Assembly (NCBI RefSeq): GCF_963662255.1
Contig: NC_085046.1
Location: 139,825,762 to 139,889,761 of the forward strand
DNA length: 64,000 nt
Direction of reading: 5' to 3'
Source: Cinclus cinclus
Taxonomy: Eukaryota > Chordata > Aves > Passeriformes > Cinclidae
The notes below the pieces were generated by a model. That model did not search any database and had not been told where the DNA came from. It saw nothing but the letters and a program-made list of their open reading frames with translations. The first letter of the stretch is position 1. Every line of letters starts with the position of its first letter. Shown piece after piece: positions 24,735-35,610 of this stretch. The translations under genes and the position numbers were made by a program.

Positions 24735-25096
24735 AGACTTCCCGGTGAAGGGGACAAGGGTTTTGGATCAGGGGATGGGAGAACTGGGGGGGTTAGTTCG
24801 AACCTTTCCTGCACTTTCCTTTCCTCAACTAATACCGACCAAATTAGCACAAATAATGATAAGAATTTAGCAATCAAGGCATCCCCTTTATTTGGTAATT
24901 CTGTCAACTTGCTTCCAATTGTATCCCAAAAAGGAATGGTTGGTATTTCTTTGGGGGTTACCCTTGAAAAGCAGAGGAAAAGCCATTGAACAAACTGTTT
25001 TAACAACTGCTTTGAAAATTTTCTTTTCCCACCCTGCAAGGTACCCACAATTAGGAAATTAACCCCCTTCTGTTGTGCTGAAAGTTTCGCACCCAT
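24695..25096 (-). pseudogene. gag: gag, matrix (N-terminal) part
   Basis: A 133-codon frame is the start of the Gag polyprotein, which assembles the virus particle at the membrane. It begins Met-Gly (MGAKLSAQQKG), so the second residue is the expected myristoylated glycine. Residues 12 to about 95 look like a matrix domain, with basic residues near the N-terminus (GGKRKFSK) and a hydrophobic helix around residues 80-90 (FLSLFVLIWSVL). A proline-rich stretch (PPVLPSPDPKPLSPSP) follows at residues 102-118. The first ATG of the leader that gives a Gag-like product was taken as the start. The frame is lost near 24,720 and continues in another frame, so the gene is broken. Confidence 0.8.
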
Positions 25097-25327
25097 TATT
25101 CCTTGATCTTAAGCTACATCAGCACAACAAAATTCCACTCTCTGTTGCAGCAAAAAGAAACAAAAACTAAAGATAAGAGTCCAGGGCCAGTTTTTGTTTC
25201 AGGGACAGGGAGCTGTCTCCACAGCTAACTATCTTAGCCTGTAGTTTCGTGGGCCTCCCCCTTCCACCCCTGGGGGCCAATGCACCCTTCCCTCTACTTG
25301 GAGCACCCTTGGCCTAACTTGGGGGAT

Positions 25328-25336
25328 ACTCACCCT
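25328..25336 (-). promoter_or_regulatory. Putative major splice donor in the proviral leader
   Basis: On the minus strand AGG is followed by GTGAGT, a near-ideal 5' splice site, about 195 nt downstream of the primer-binding site and 230 nt before the gag start. Retroviruses commonly use a donor here to make the spliced env mRNA. The functional role is inferred from position. Confidence 0.6.
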
Positions 25337-25528
25337 TCTTTCGGTCCACTGGAGAGGGGCTACAGGGCAAATCCTCCTTCCAGGAAGTGTTCCTCAGGTG
25401 CCAGAGGTTTGTCACTTCCTCCCCGGAATGAGCTGCTGGGCAAAGCCCATCGACTGCACTTGGAGGCAGCTGAGGGACAGAACTTTGGATTAGAGTCCAC
25501 AGTTCACCAGTGGGGTCTGCTCACAGGG

Positions 25529-25546
25529 GCCCCACGTTGGGCGCCA
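25529..25546 (-). promoter_or_regulatory. Primer-binding site for tRNA-Lys1,2
   Basis: The minus strand reads TGGCGCCCAACGTGGGGC, a complete 18-of-18 match to the complement of the 3' end of tRNA-Lys1,2. Retroviruses use such a site to prime minus-strand DNA synthesis. The site sits one to five bases inside the LTR edge. The same primer is used by several betaretroviruses and by visna-type lentiviruses; the gag and pol remnants favour the betaretroviral side. Confidence 0.93.
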
Positions 25547-25547
25547 A

Positions 25548-26106
25548 TGGGTGCATCGGCCAGAGCTGCACTCACTTTGCCACTATGGTCCCGTGCCTAG
25601 AGTGAGTTCCACCCTGGGAGCAGGAGGCCTTTAGATGTTGCTAGAGCTATGGCTCCATGGCCTTTGGACTGACAGATTGTGTTCAAAGGAGGCAAGGAGG
25701 AGGGGGAGGTCTTTTGCATAGGATAAAAAGGATTTGCTACTTTGGGGAATCTGGGGGGCAAAAGACAAAAATGGCAAAGGTGCAACAACTTAAATATGGG
25801 GGAGGTTCAAGGGGAAGGTACAAATTCTTAGCAAGTTGGAGACATTTTGAGGAGGGATAAAGGGTAGGGTTTACAAAGGCATTATCCAGTGATAGAGTTA
25901 GGGGAGGAAACTGGGCCACATGGACCAATGAGATGTCAAGTTTTAGGGGATTTCCAAAAAGAAGTTCCAAGCAGTGGGCTAACACAAAGCAGGATTGACA
26001 GATAATTTACGATAGATTGACAAGATGGGTGGAAAGGTATAATTTTGGACTAAACCATTAGCTTGGGCAATAACAGAACATACCATTAGCAAGAAACACT
26101 GCAACA
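25548..26106 (-). repeat. 5' LTR of the provirus
   Basis: It lies directly upstream of the primer-binding site in the provirus orientation, where the 5' LTR must be. The inner edge is set at the last CA before the site (25,548), leaving one spacer base; an edge at 25,552 is also possible. The outer edge is taken at the TG at 26,106 but could lie up to about 26,140. An ATATTTAAG box sits at 25,789-25,797. I see no AATAAA in the expected place, so its polyadenylation signal is either degenerate or absent. No second copy of this sequence is visible to the left, so LTR divergence cannot be used to date the insertion. Confidence 0.7.
25789..25797 (-). promoter_or_regulatory. TATA-like box of the 5' LTR
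   Basis: ATATTTAAG on the minus strand, about 240 bp from the inner LTR edge, a reasonable position for the U3 promoter. It is a non-consensus box. Confidence 0.45.
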
Positions 26107-28027
26107 CCTGCCCAACCTCTTCAAGGCAGGGATATTTTTTTTGTAAAAGGATATTTTAACCTTCAGAGGCCATGGACTAGGTAGTGGTAATGTGACCTTT
26201 AACTTCTCTAGATCAAATGTTTATACAGGTGCTCTCATTTCCTGAAAGAGGAGCAGAGCCTTTAAAATTATACAAACATTATTAATTAAAATATTTTTCC
26301 CAGTTGCTGTATCATGCCATTGAAAATAATTATATTTATCATTTTTAACTTGGATCCATGCATGTAACATAAGATTTTGAAAATTTTTATAGTCATCTGG
26401 TGGAAGTTGTCAGACTACATGTATAGGAAGGCACCTCAGTTGCTATCTACCTTGAGTTCTAGAGACTACAACAATGACAAAATTCACAGGAAAACCTCTG
26501 AATGTTTCCCGAATAGTTATGAGGAGTCCTAGTGCTGCAGTGGCTGCAGATCAAGTGAAAGAAGACCAGAGGTCCTGGGATTTCTGTGGTTCATGGGTCA
26601 GATCTGAAACTGATACCAAGGGGATTTCTTTGTCCCAGTTTGGTGGCAGTGTTAACAGTCTGAAGCAGGAACACCAGCTTTACATGGGAAATGCCAGATA
26701 CAAGGGTTTTCCAATTTTCCCTACTCCATGCCTGCTTGGAGCTGTCAAAAATGCTGTTTTTCCACATCTCTTGGTAATGATCTGCTTTTCCAATAGCTCA
26801 GGAAAACTCAGTGTCCCAGCACAGATTCTCTCTCTGGGTTGATACCATTGTGGAGAGCTGTGTCAGGTTGTGATGGGAGAGTGGTGTTTGCTGCATTTTC
26901 TTTTCCTGTAGATCCTTTTAGGTCAAGTCTGGAAAATACACAGACATAAAAGCTCTGAAAAATGCTGCATGTCAACAACTTCACATCCACCCCTGAGCTT
27001 TGAGCCAATTAATTAGTGAAATGTAATTCTGACTGCCACCTCGCCAGTTTGAACCATGACTCTCAGATAAGCAGATGCTTAGCAAAGTACTGTGTGAATG
27101 ATATAAGGCTCACTTGCTGTGCTTTGTTAGCCAGGTTGAAAGTTAAGGCAAGCAAACAGGTTGTGTTGAGATGGAGAACATAGCCAGTAATGTGCTTTTC
27201 TCAGGAAGTAAGTGAGAAATAAGAGTTCTCCAGAAGTGGCATCATGGGAAATTTCTTCCATTTAATTTACAGTCTGGGTCAATTCCTAGAGCATTTTGCT
27301 GTAACAGCATGGAAATACTATTTCACTGTAATAGCCTGGAAAACTTTTAAGTAATGCTTTCAACACACACAGAAGTGATTCTGAAGTGTTTGCTTCCCTC
27401 CCACAAGCACACAAACGAGAGTAAGGGTCACAGGATGGGACAGAGGATGTTATAAGAATGTGGAGGTCAAACATACCACACACAAGAGCAAGACATGTGC
27501 TTGTTGGGAAGGACATATTAGTCTTGATATGGTGACTGACAACCCTCCTGATGCCAGACAAAGGCTGGAAAGGGACTGGATGAAGGGTATCACTTGATCT
27601 CTGATGGGAATGCCAATGTTTTGGAGAGATGTCATTTTCCTTACCTCTGCAATGCCCAGAGTGGCAGAAAATATTAAGGCAGCAAAACTCAGTTTGAATA
27701 TTCATCCCTGAGAAAAATAACGTGCAGTACTCTGTGCTAAAGCAGAGCCATATAGTTGTTATAAGAAACCTCATGAGATATCCATCTTAGGAACAGCAGC
27801 TGGATTTCTAATTAACAGCTTTTGCCTAAAGTTACTCAGAGTATTTCAAATGTCACATATATCAATGGTGTTTGCAGCAGATTTTGCATGTGTTAAATAT
27901 CTGTTTACTAAGAAATTATGTTATATTCTCTAAAATGTGGTAGCAGGTACTGATTGGGATTTTAGGGTTTAAATTTTAGACATCTAAATGAAAGAGGTTT
28001 TGTTTGATGCTAAAAACAAGGGGAGGA
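26107..28027. other. Non-coding DNA, no gene seen
   Basis: AT-rich for the first 400 bp beyond the LTR. A 162-codon open frame on the minus strand (27,286-27,774) is the longest here, but it has no domain, no repeats and no family resemblance. Confidence 0.5.
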
Positions 28028-28652
28028 ACTTGGTGGCCAAGAAGGCATTCTGGCCTGGATCAGAAACAGCGTGGCCAGCAGTACCAGGGCAGGGATTGTG
28101 CCCCTGTACTCAGCACTGATGAGGCCACACCTCGAGTGCTGTGTCCAGTTCTGGGCTCTCACTTCAAGAAGGACATTGAGGGGCTGGAGTGTGTCCAGAG
28201 AAGGGCAACAGAGCTGGGGAAGGGTCTGGAGCACAAGCCTGATGAGGAATAGCTGAGGGAGCTGGGGGTGTTTAGCCTGGAGAAAACGAGCCTCAGGGGA
28301 GACCTTGTCACTCTACAACCACCTGAAAGGAGGCTGTAGCCAGGTGGGGTTGGTCTTTTCTTGCAAGTAACAAGTGGCAGGACAAGTGAAAATGGCCTCA
28401 AATTGTGCCAGGAGGCGTATAGATTTGATATTAGGAAAAATTTCTTCTTGGAAATGGTTGTCAAGCATTGGAACAGGCTTTCCAGGGAAATGATTGGACC
28501 ACCATCCCTGGAGCTGTTCAAAAGACATGTAGGTGTGGTACTTGGGGACATAGTTTAGCGATGGATTTGGCAATGCTGGGTTAATGTTTGGACTCAATGA
28601 CATAAAGGGTCTTTTCCAACATAACAGTTCTGATTCAATGGTTCTGTATGAG
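28028..28652 (+). mobile_element. CR1 LINE 3' fragment with terminal octamers
   Basis: A 5'-truncated CR1 copy in plus orientation. It opens with the CR1 stretch encoding the AKK segment, continues with [17 protein letters not shown] and VQFWA (frame 28,071-28,256), then the KKD/VQRRA region, and ends with ENGLKLCQEAYRFDIRKNF, VKHWNRLSREM and PSLELFKRH (frame 28,361-28,558). The last bases, TTCTGATTCAATGGTTCTGTATG near 28,627-28,650, are degenerate copies of the 8-bp unit that ends CR1 elements. Frameshifts break ORF2 into three readable pieces. No target-site duplication is expected, since CR1 insertions usually lack one. Confidence 0.9.
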
Positions 28653-31600
28653 TGTATGAATACATGTATATACCAACAGAACTTATACAATAAAGGGACA
28701 GTGCTTTCCTGATTATAGATAAGCAAGACCTGGGTAGACTGTGCAGATGTTTTAAAGCCAGATGGAAAGTAAATAATGGAAAAGTAAAACAATTCTAGTT
28801 TCATTACATTGGAACATGTTGAATCTAATGAAGGTTCAAAAGGAATGTGGTATTATAGTTCCTTATTTCCAGCTCATTCTAAAATGATTCATCTGCTGAG
28901 ACCTTCTCAACCAGTGGTGCCAGTGATGACAACCAACAGTTAGAGAATGCCTTTCGATAGTTCGTTTGGTATAATATTGTCAATTTGATTGATGGAAAGC
29001 CGATACTGAACTGTTCTTCAGGAGGCAGAAAAGGCCACAGTTTTTTGATTACATGATCATGATACAATGAGTCCTTTCTCTCTGCACAAGCAAAGGGAAG
29101 GCACTTGAAAAGATATTCAAACAGATCTTGTTGCACCTATTAAGGCAGAGTTGGATCTTGTTATCAGACTGTATACAGCTGCTGATCCTGTCATGATGCA
29201 CTTCCAATTTTTGTGGCTTTCTAAAAATTACAGTGCCCTAACATTACAGTAATGAAGCTTTCGGAGAGTGTTTGTTCACAAAAAGCATGCACTTATCTAA
29301 TCACTGAGTCTCACAGAGTACATGGCCCATCTGTAATTGCATTATGATATAGAGAAGGTCATTAGAAATAATTCAAGACATGTCACTTCAAATGAAATAT
29401 TTCTCTAACTCAAGACCACCTCTGGTGGCAGGCAAATTCTGCTCTCCCCTAGAAAATGAGGCAGAAAAGGGAACTGGATATTTTAAATAAGAGATTTGAT
29501 ATTCTCCTAAATATACCCCAAGAATAAAGATTATTTATGGATTTATTTTGGATATAAAATCAACCTAAACTGGTCTTATGGGGAAGCACTCTGTTTAGAC
29601 ATACTGCACCTGTGAAGCTGTTGCAGTATATACTTGAAGTACATGTGTGATTTTTATGGGATTATTATAAACTTTGATTTGAGAAGTGCTTTGGTTTTCA
29701 AGCTTGTATCTGAAATATTTGAATTGGATTCTCCTGTGTCCTTGGCTTTTAGAAACTGTGGTTTCATGACTTCAAGTCTCCTGTTAACTGGTTCACACTT
29801 TTTTGTGTGTGTGGAGGATGGCAGAATCATAGCTCTACAAGCATTACAACTTTTGCTAAAACACAAGGTAACCCAGATCTTCAAGACATGCTAAAAACAA
29901 AAATAAAAGCTTTATTTTTCCATACAGATTAAAAAAAAAAATAAAATCAAGGGAATAAAAAATGAGAAACAATGTAGTAGTATGGCTAGAGACAGAGACA
30001 GAAGATAATTTTAGTAACTCCGGAAATTTAAATGAAACTTTGCTTCAATTTTCAATATGTTTGTTGATACAAAGCATGATGACAAAGTCAGAATACCTCA
30101 TTAAGCACTTGGGTGCAAAAGGAAAGATCTATATCAAGAACAGACACTTAGTTCAAACATCTTAATACAGGAGGAAAAACATAAAGAAAAGCTATCTAAG
30201 CGACTGAAAGATGAAATGCAGTATGTGTCTATGAAATGTTGAATATAAAACCCAAGTCTGATATTTTTATTCAGTAAAATGGCAGATTTTCTAGCTGAAG
30301 AAAATACAAATATCATTAACACCAGATGTATGCATTGCCGTGTAGGGTATTTTAATCCAAATAAGGAAATTAATTAACGATTTTCAAGATGGAGATGACT
30401 GATAAAACATAGGTTGTTCTGGAAAGCAATGTTTGGATTCTTGAAACATGACACTCAGGTTTCCTACTCACACCCCTGGATGCAGGCAAGGACGTCAGTT
30501 TTACCTGCTCACACCCTCCCAAACAGGCACTCAAAAATCCCCAAAATCACTGATGTTTACCACCTTCTTCTATGCCTCTGCCTTTATTTTGGGCAAGGGC
30601 ATTACCAGACTCGTGCCAGAATCCATCCCCTGTGGGGGGAGCCCAGCTCCCTGGTACTTCCTTGTAGATCCACAGCAGGAGATTTTCATGCTAGAAAACT
30701 CCACTTTTGCTCCTCTTCCATGAGCTGGGGCTATCCTGGACTCCTGGGGAGGTCTGCTCTGTGGAGCCTGGTCTCTTCACGTTGCTGCTGTGATTCTGGA
30801 CACAGCCATCACTGGTTCCTCAAGCCCTCTCTGAAAGTTTGGGTGAGGGGAACAACTGCTGGGGGGCTGTGCCTGCCTCCTTCATCACCTCACATCCAGG
30901 GATACCCACTCCTCCCTTTAAAGCCACTGCCATTGTCCCTGATAAATGCAATGCCTTGATCTCAAAACCAACAGCTTGTTGCTAACACTGCCAAAGGATC
31001 ATGAAATCTCTTTCTGATTTTCCTTTTTTTCCCTACTTCTTCCTCATTTTAAACTAGGAACACTTCATGGCTGCAGTTGGCAGGGACAAAGGGGGAGGCA
31101 GCAGGGTAGGAAGGGGAGAAGGCTGAGGAACATCTGTTTCACATTTAACCTGGAACCAAACTTTTTCATCATACTTCCCCAGCCTTACTTGTATATTGAT
31201 TCAATTACCAGGCTCTGCTAGTGCAAGAGATTTATATTAAAGCCTCATACAAAGCTATTGTGTTTTGTCACACAACAGTACTGAATCAATTACAAACATG
31301 CTCTACATGATCTCTCTCATTCCTACACATTTGCTTGGGGACAATCTTACTGACCTAGATTCCAGATGGACTTTTCCTTATCTCAGGAAGGTGTGACACA
31401 CCTGGCTGGCACTTGCCAGCATGAAGGTCATGTCCTGGGCATGTCATCCTCACTCCTCCTGACCCCTGTGTGCCACATTTCTCAGCTCTGCCTCATCAAA
31501 GGTTTGCACAGGTGAGAGAAACAAGGCTGGACCCATGTACACAAAAGCCTGGCCACAGGTCTCAGCAGCTGGGATACAGGAACTTCAGGTGTGCAAAAGA

Positions 31601-34329
31601 GCAGTGGTGTGATGTGACCCTCCCCTCAGGAATGGTGAGAGGTTGGCCAATGCAATCACATCACAAAAATGGGAAGAGGACCTTGGGGCTGGTTGATACT
31701 TGAGGAAAAGAAGGCCAGAAGAAGCAGGGTCTACAACCCTCCATGTCCCTTTTCCCCTAAGAAACCAGCTTCCAAGTAGGGAAGCAAAATGTAAATTGCT
31801 CTTTGAAGAACATGTCCCATGTAGAAAGTCAGTTTGCTATTTACACCAAAGACAGGTTCCATCCTTGGCCATTGACTTGTCATGTAACCATACCCAGAAC
31901 TTCCTAAGCCATTATTTCAAATATAGGTGATAATTTTGGATACTACAATACTTTCTGGGTTCTCAACATGAGTTTTCCATAGAAAGCCACCACATATCTT
32001 GAAGAACTTTTTATAAATGTTTAAACAAAAATAAACAAAATGTTTAATTCTTTTTTCAAAATACCCAGGAAACCACACAGTACTTTATAGATTGCATGTT
32101 TATCTGTAGAACATGAGTTGACAAATTTAGCACCTAGGGAGCTTCCAAACTGCTCAGAAACTGTACAAAGAGCACTGAGGAGCCACAGAGCAGGCTGCTG
32201 TAGCTGTGTCAGATGTGCAGATGCTCTTCACTCACCCACATATTTTCTACCTATTTCTCTTCACAGACAGTGTTTACCTCTTCTCAGAACCTGTCTTACA
32301 GGTGTAAGAAGGGGCTGTAACCACCAACCAGTTCTTCTCTGAGTCCATGCGTGCCCAGTTCCCAGCTCTCTGTACAGGCACTGCCAGCCTCTGTGCAGGT
32401 TCTCGAGCAGAACTGGGGCTGAGACTGCTAGATGTTTTTCAACAGGGACTTTGGTTTTCATAACTAAGCAGATCCTGGGAGGACCCCTGAGGAACTAATG
32501 TATATTAATAGTAATATTAGTGATCAAAGTAGGCTTTCAGGTGTTCCATTTAACAGCTTTATTATTCTTATGTTCAGTAAAGAGCATGAAAGATAGGGTT
32601 ATCCAAGATAAATTCACCTTTGGAGAATAATTCCCCATTCCAGCTACACCCTCCTTCCTCAGTTTACCTCTTTGTGCACTGGAAATAGTATCTAAGAGGG
32701 AAGAGACCAAAGCTCTTATGGCACAAACTGATCCTTGAAGCAGATATCTATGGACTTAGCCCACATGCAGACATGACCCATAACTCCTCAGCACAACTTT
32801 GTTCTGTGGGTAAAAGATAACAGGACCCTGTATCCCTAGTAAAGGTTGAAATTGCCTGAACAGGTGGAGTCCCAGTGTCCAGAGATTCCGAGCTAAAACC
32901 AGCAGAGCTCTTTGAAAGCCAGACAATAACTAGCTGTGATTAGAGCACTTACAATGAGCTTTAGCTAATTTTGAGCTCTTTGGAGATCCTTTCACACAAG
33001 TGACATGCAAAGAATGGCAGCAGCTGTGTCTGTCCCGTGCATGCTGGGAGCCAGCTGCACCCAGAGCCCCATGGCTGCATTATCTTAATGCTGGCTTGCA
33101 GTTATTACACCTTATTTCTCAGCAGGGCACTATTGCTCCAGGTTGAACATCCTGCTAACGTGGCTGCTCAGCTTCCTGCTCTGTCCCCAGCTGGCAGAGG
33201 GCAGGGGCAGAGCAGGCAGAGCCTGCAGGAGTGGATGGATGTTCCCCAGAGGACCCCAGCTGCAGGAGGGTCCCCATGGCAGACCTGAGCACTGAGAGCA
33301 GCACTTAGCCCCTGGCACCAGCATAACCAAGCAACTCCAGCAAACTTCCTCCTGGGAAACACCCTCAGTTATCTCATGCAGCTCCCAGGGAAGCTTGAAC
33401 CACTACAGGCTTTTAAGTGGTCATCAGCTCACTGAGTGAAATCTAGCTCTGATACTTCTGTCCTTTTGAACACAAATAATTGCTGCTGGATCATGGTTAG
33501 CTCCAAAACAATTTTTGTCTTCATCTGTGACAAATAGAGAGCACAGCCACCCTTGAAGACAAGTTTCTTGTCATAAAATGTGCAGGGTAGATATTCCCAT
33601 CATGAAGAAATAAAAGTTTCTTTAAAATACAGGGTAACATGGCCCACCATCCAGTATCCTCTTATGGCCTGACACAGCAGAAGTGTGAAAGGCAGTAATA
33701 GCAGAAATAAGGCTTCTCAGTTTAAGAATTCTGACAAACAGTTCCAAAGAGATATTTTACCTATTTCTATGACCAGTGTCTGTGAGTTTATTTTTTCTCT
33801 AGTTTCTGTATATCTGTTTAAAATAAAGAGCCTTTGTTGGAAAATCATATGTCATAAGTTGACATCTTAACACCATGGAGACCACCCCTTTTCAAGTCAA
33901 ATAATTTCAAAAGTTTATATTCATAGAAAAAGAAGAGAGAAATATGATTAGGGAAATCCATTTTGATTAACTGCTGCCTGATTAACCTTGGTTGAGATAT
34001 CTGTACTCCAGCAATTTGCACTTTTTCACTGATGGCTGATTAGACTTGGTCATTTTGTTTTCTACCCGAGTTACCTTGTTCTACTGTACAAGAAATGTGA
34101 ATTTATTAGACAACTTCTCATAATTCCTGTGTCAAAACCTTTTTTGTAATTAACATTTTAAAATAATTGGAACTGGTGGCAGAAATCTCAAAATTCTTAG
34201 GAGCAAAGAGCAGCTTGCTTTATAACTGGATAGTTCCATGGAAGTATTATCTCAGTGCCATTGTCCGTTGTAAAGAAAACCAAGCTTTCAGAATTATTAG
34301 GAAAAAGGAAAGCACAGAATTCATCAATC
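28653..34329. other. Non-coding DNA, no gene seen
   Basis: Unique sequence with a possible A-tailed end at 29,902-29,941. The stretch 30,450-30,960 and 33,000-33,330 is somewhat richer in GC, which explains longer chance frames such as the 181-codon one at 30,414-30,959. No splice-flanked exon or known domain was recognised. Confidence 0.5.
29902..29941 (+). other. Possible 3' end of an A-tailed retrocopy
   Basis: AATAAA at 29,902-29,907 is followed after 23 nt by 11 A (29,931-29,941) and then AT-rich sequence. The spacing is that of a polyadenylation signal and tail. An 86-codon open frame (29,634-29,894) ends just before the signal, but it resembles no protein I know. No target-site duplication was found. 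Confidence 0.25.
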
Positions 34330-34775
34330 TGGCACTGTGTGCGTTTATGCTTCAGTTTTCTGAAAATTGTGTCATGTGGTCTCCAGCCACAGAAATTTAT
34401 AAGAGACTGGGGGATGTTCACAAAAGGATAAAAAGGATAATAAAAGGCATTCAAGCTGCACAGGACATCTTCTGTACAAGCAGTGCCTAAGAGGCAATAG
34501 TCTTCACTGGAAATCATCAGAAGGGGATTTGATGGGGCTCTACAAAATCAGGGAGAGGATGAAGGCAGCTTGAATATACATCCACTGCTGAACACAGACA
34601 AAAATAGGAGATCTAAAATGCAATTAGCTGGAAGCAGGTTCAGACCAAATAAAGAACATTTTTACTCACACCAAAATCCATTTAATCTGTGGAACTCCTT
34701 ACCATCACAAGTGCCGGAAAAGCTTGGCTTTTTAAAAGGAGGCTGAAGAGATTCATAGATTAGAACTCTCTCAGG
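34330..34775 (+). mobile_element. Old CR1/L3-like LINE fragment
   Basis: The C-terminal end of a CR1-group ORF2, more diverged than the copy at 28 kb. It begins near CVMWSP and KRIKRIIKGIQ (end of the frame 34,167-34,490), continues with GDLMGLYKI (about 34,523-34,550), changes frame, and ends with AGSRFRPNKEHF and NLWNSLPSQV at about 34,630-34,715. The block order matches CR1/L3: WSP, the RR/IKG helix, GDL-YKI, then NLWNSLP. The NLWNSLP form is typical of old amniote L3/CR1 subfamilies. The frame is interrupted by one or more stops and a frameshift. Confidence 0.7.
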
Positions 34776-35588
34776 GCAATTAATTATAGAGATTATGAGC
34801 AAATTGCAGAAGACTGGAATGATATTTGAGAAATTATCTCTCAATTTTTGTCATATTTTGTAGTTTCCTGGGTGCATCCATATGGTAAAATTCAAGAAAA
34901 AAATACCAGGCTAGCATGCTATTTGCTCTGGCCCAATATATCTGGTTTTATATCTTTATATTGAGCCTGAATACCCAGTTATGCTGGGTGCCATCCACAG
35001 GGAACACCTGGGGCAGTGTATATCCAGAGCTACCACTGAGTGCAGAAACCAGGCAGCCAGAGCAGTGGGGCTGAGCTAAGGAGTCCTGCCACTCACATTT
35101 GACTTTCAAGGAGATTTCCAGGCATTGCTGCACAGGGGATGTGGCAGCTCTGGCCAGCTCGTGCCTGTAGAACATCCGAGACCTTGAACAGGATAGTTGT
35201 ACCTATATCACCCTACATTGCTTTTCAAGTAACTAAGAGCTCCCCAGCTCCTTTTTGGATTTCAAACTGCCAATCATACAAAATGCCTAAATGCTGGATT
35301 ACTCTTTTGCAATTAACCAGCCAGGGGAAAAAAGCATGGAATTTGTAGATATGGACGTAGTTGAAACTAAGGATCCCTCTGAATCATGGCCCTACAGCAG
35401 ATGAGGCTGCAGCAGGTTTGTTTCCCTGTGCCCTACAAAGTCCTGCAGAGCTCTTCAGCTGGCTGGGCACCTTCATGTCACGTCTCAGGCCATGCACCGC
35501 AGCCTCTAATTTGCATCCCATAACACATTTATGTAGCACAGCTACAGCATATGTCTCACTGTCATGAAAACTTCACACTGGGAGCAGG

Positions 35589-35610
35589 AAAATAAAATAA
35601 AATAAAATAA
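35589..35610. repeat. (AAAAT)n microsatellite
   Basis: About four units of AAAAT. Confidence 0.85.

Larger units (their letters stand above)
21190..26106 (-). mobile_element. Defective endogenous retrovirus, betaretrovirus-like
   Basis: A provirus in minus orientation. In its own 5' to 3' order it has an LTR (26,106 to 25,548), a tRNA-Lys1,2 primer-binding site, a leader of about 430 nt with a splice donor, gag matrix and proline-rich region, capsid, a deletion, the end of RNase H, integrase, and env surface and transmembrane parts. Everything between the capsid major homology region and the end of RNase H is missing (rest of capsid, nucleocapsid, protease, reverse transcriptase), normally about 3 kb. 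The 3' end is lost inside the env transmembrane subunit: no polypurine tract or 3' LTR is visible. Every gene carries frameshifts or stops. The left end is approximate. The Lys primer site and gag/pol type point to the ERV-K/betaretrovirus group. Confidence 0.9.

Noticed and set aside
27286..27774. 162-codon open frame on the minus strand
   Set aside because: No recognised motif or domain; composition matches translated random DNA; no flanking splice pattern that I can support.
28159..28804. 130- and 163-codon open frames on the minus strand
   Set aside because: They are antisense to the CR1 copy at 28.03-28.65 kb.
30414..30959. 181-codon open frame on the plus strand, the longest in the window
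   Set aside because: Low-complexity composition rich in Ser, Leu, Pro, His and Cys, no domain, no family resemblance; the region is slightly GC-rich, which lengthens chance frames. Two overlapping frames are open at once.
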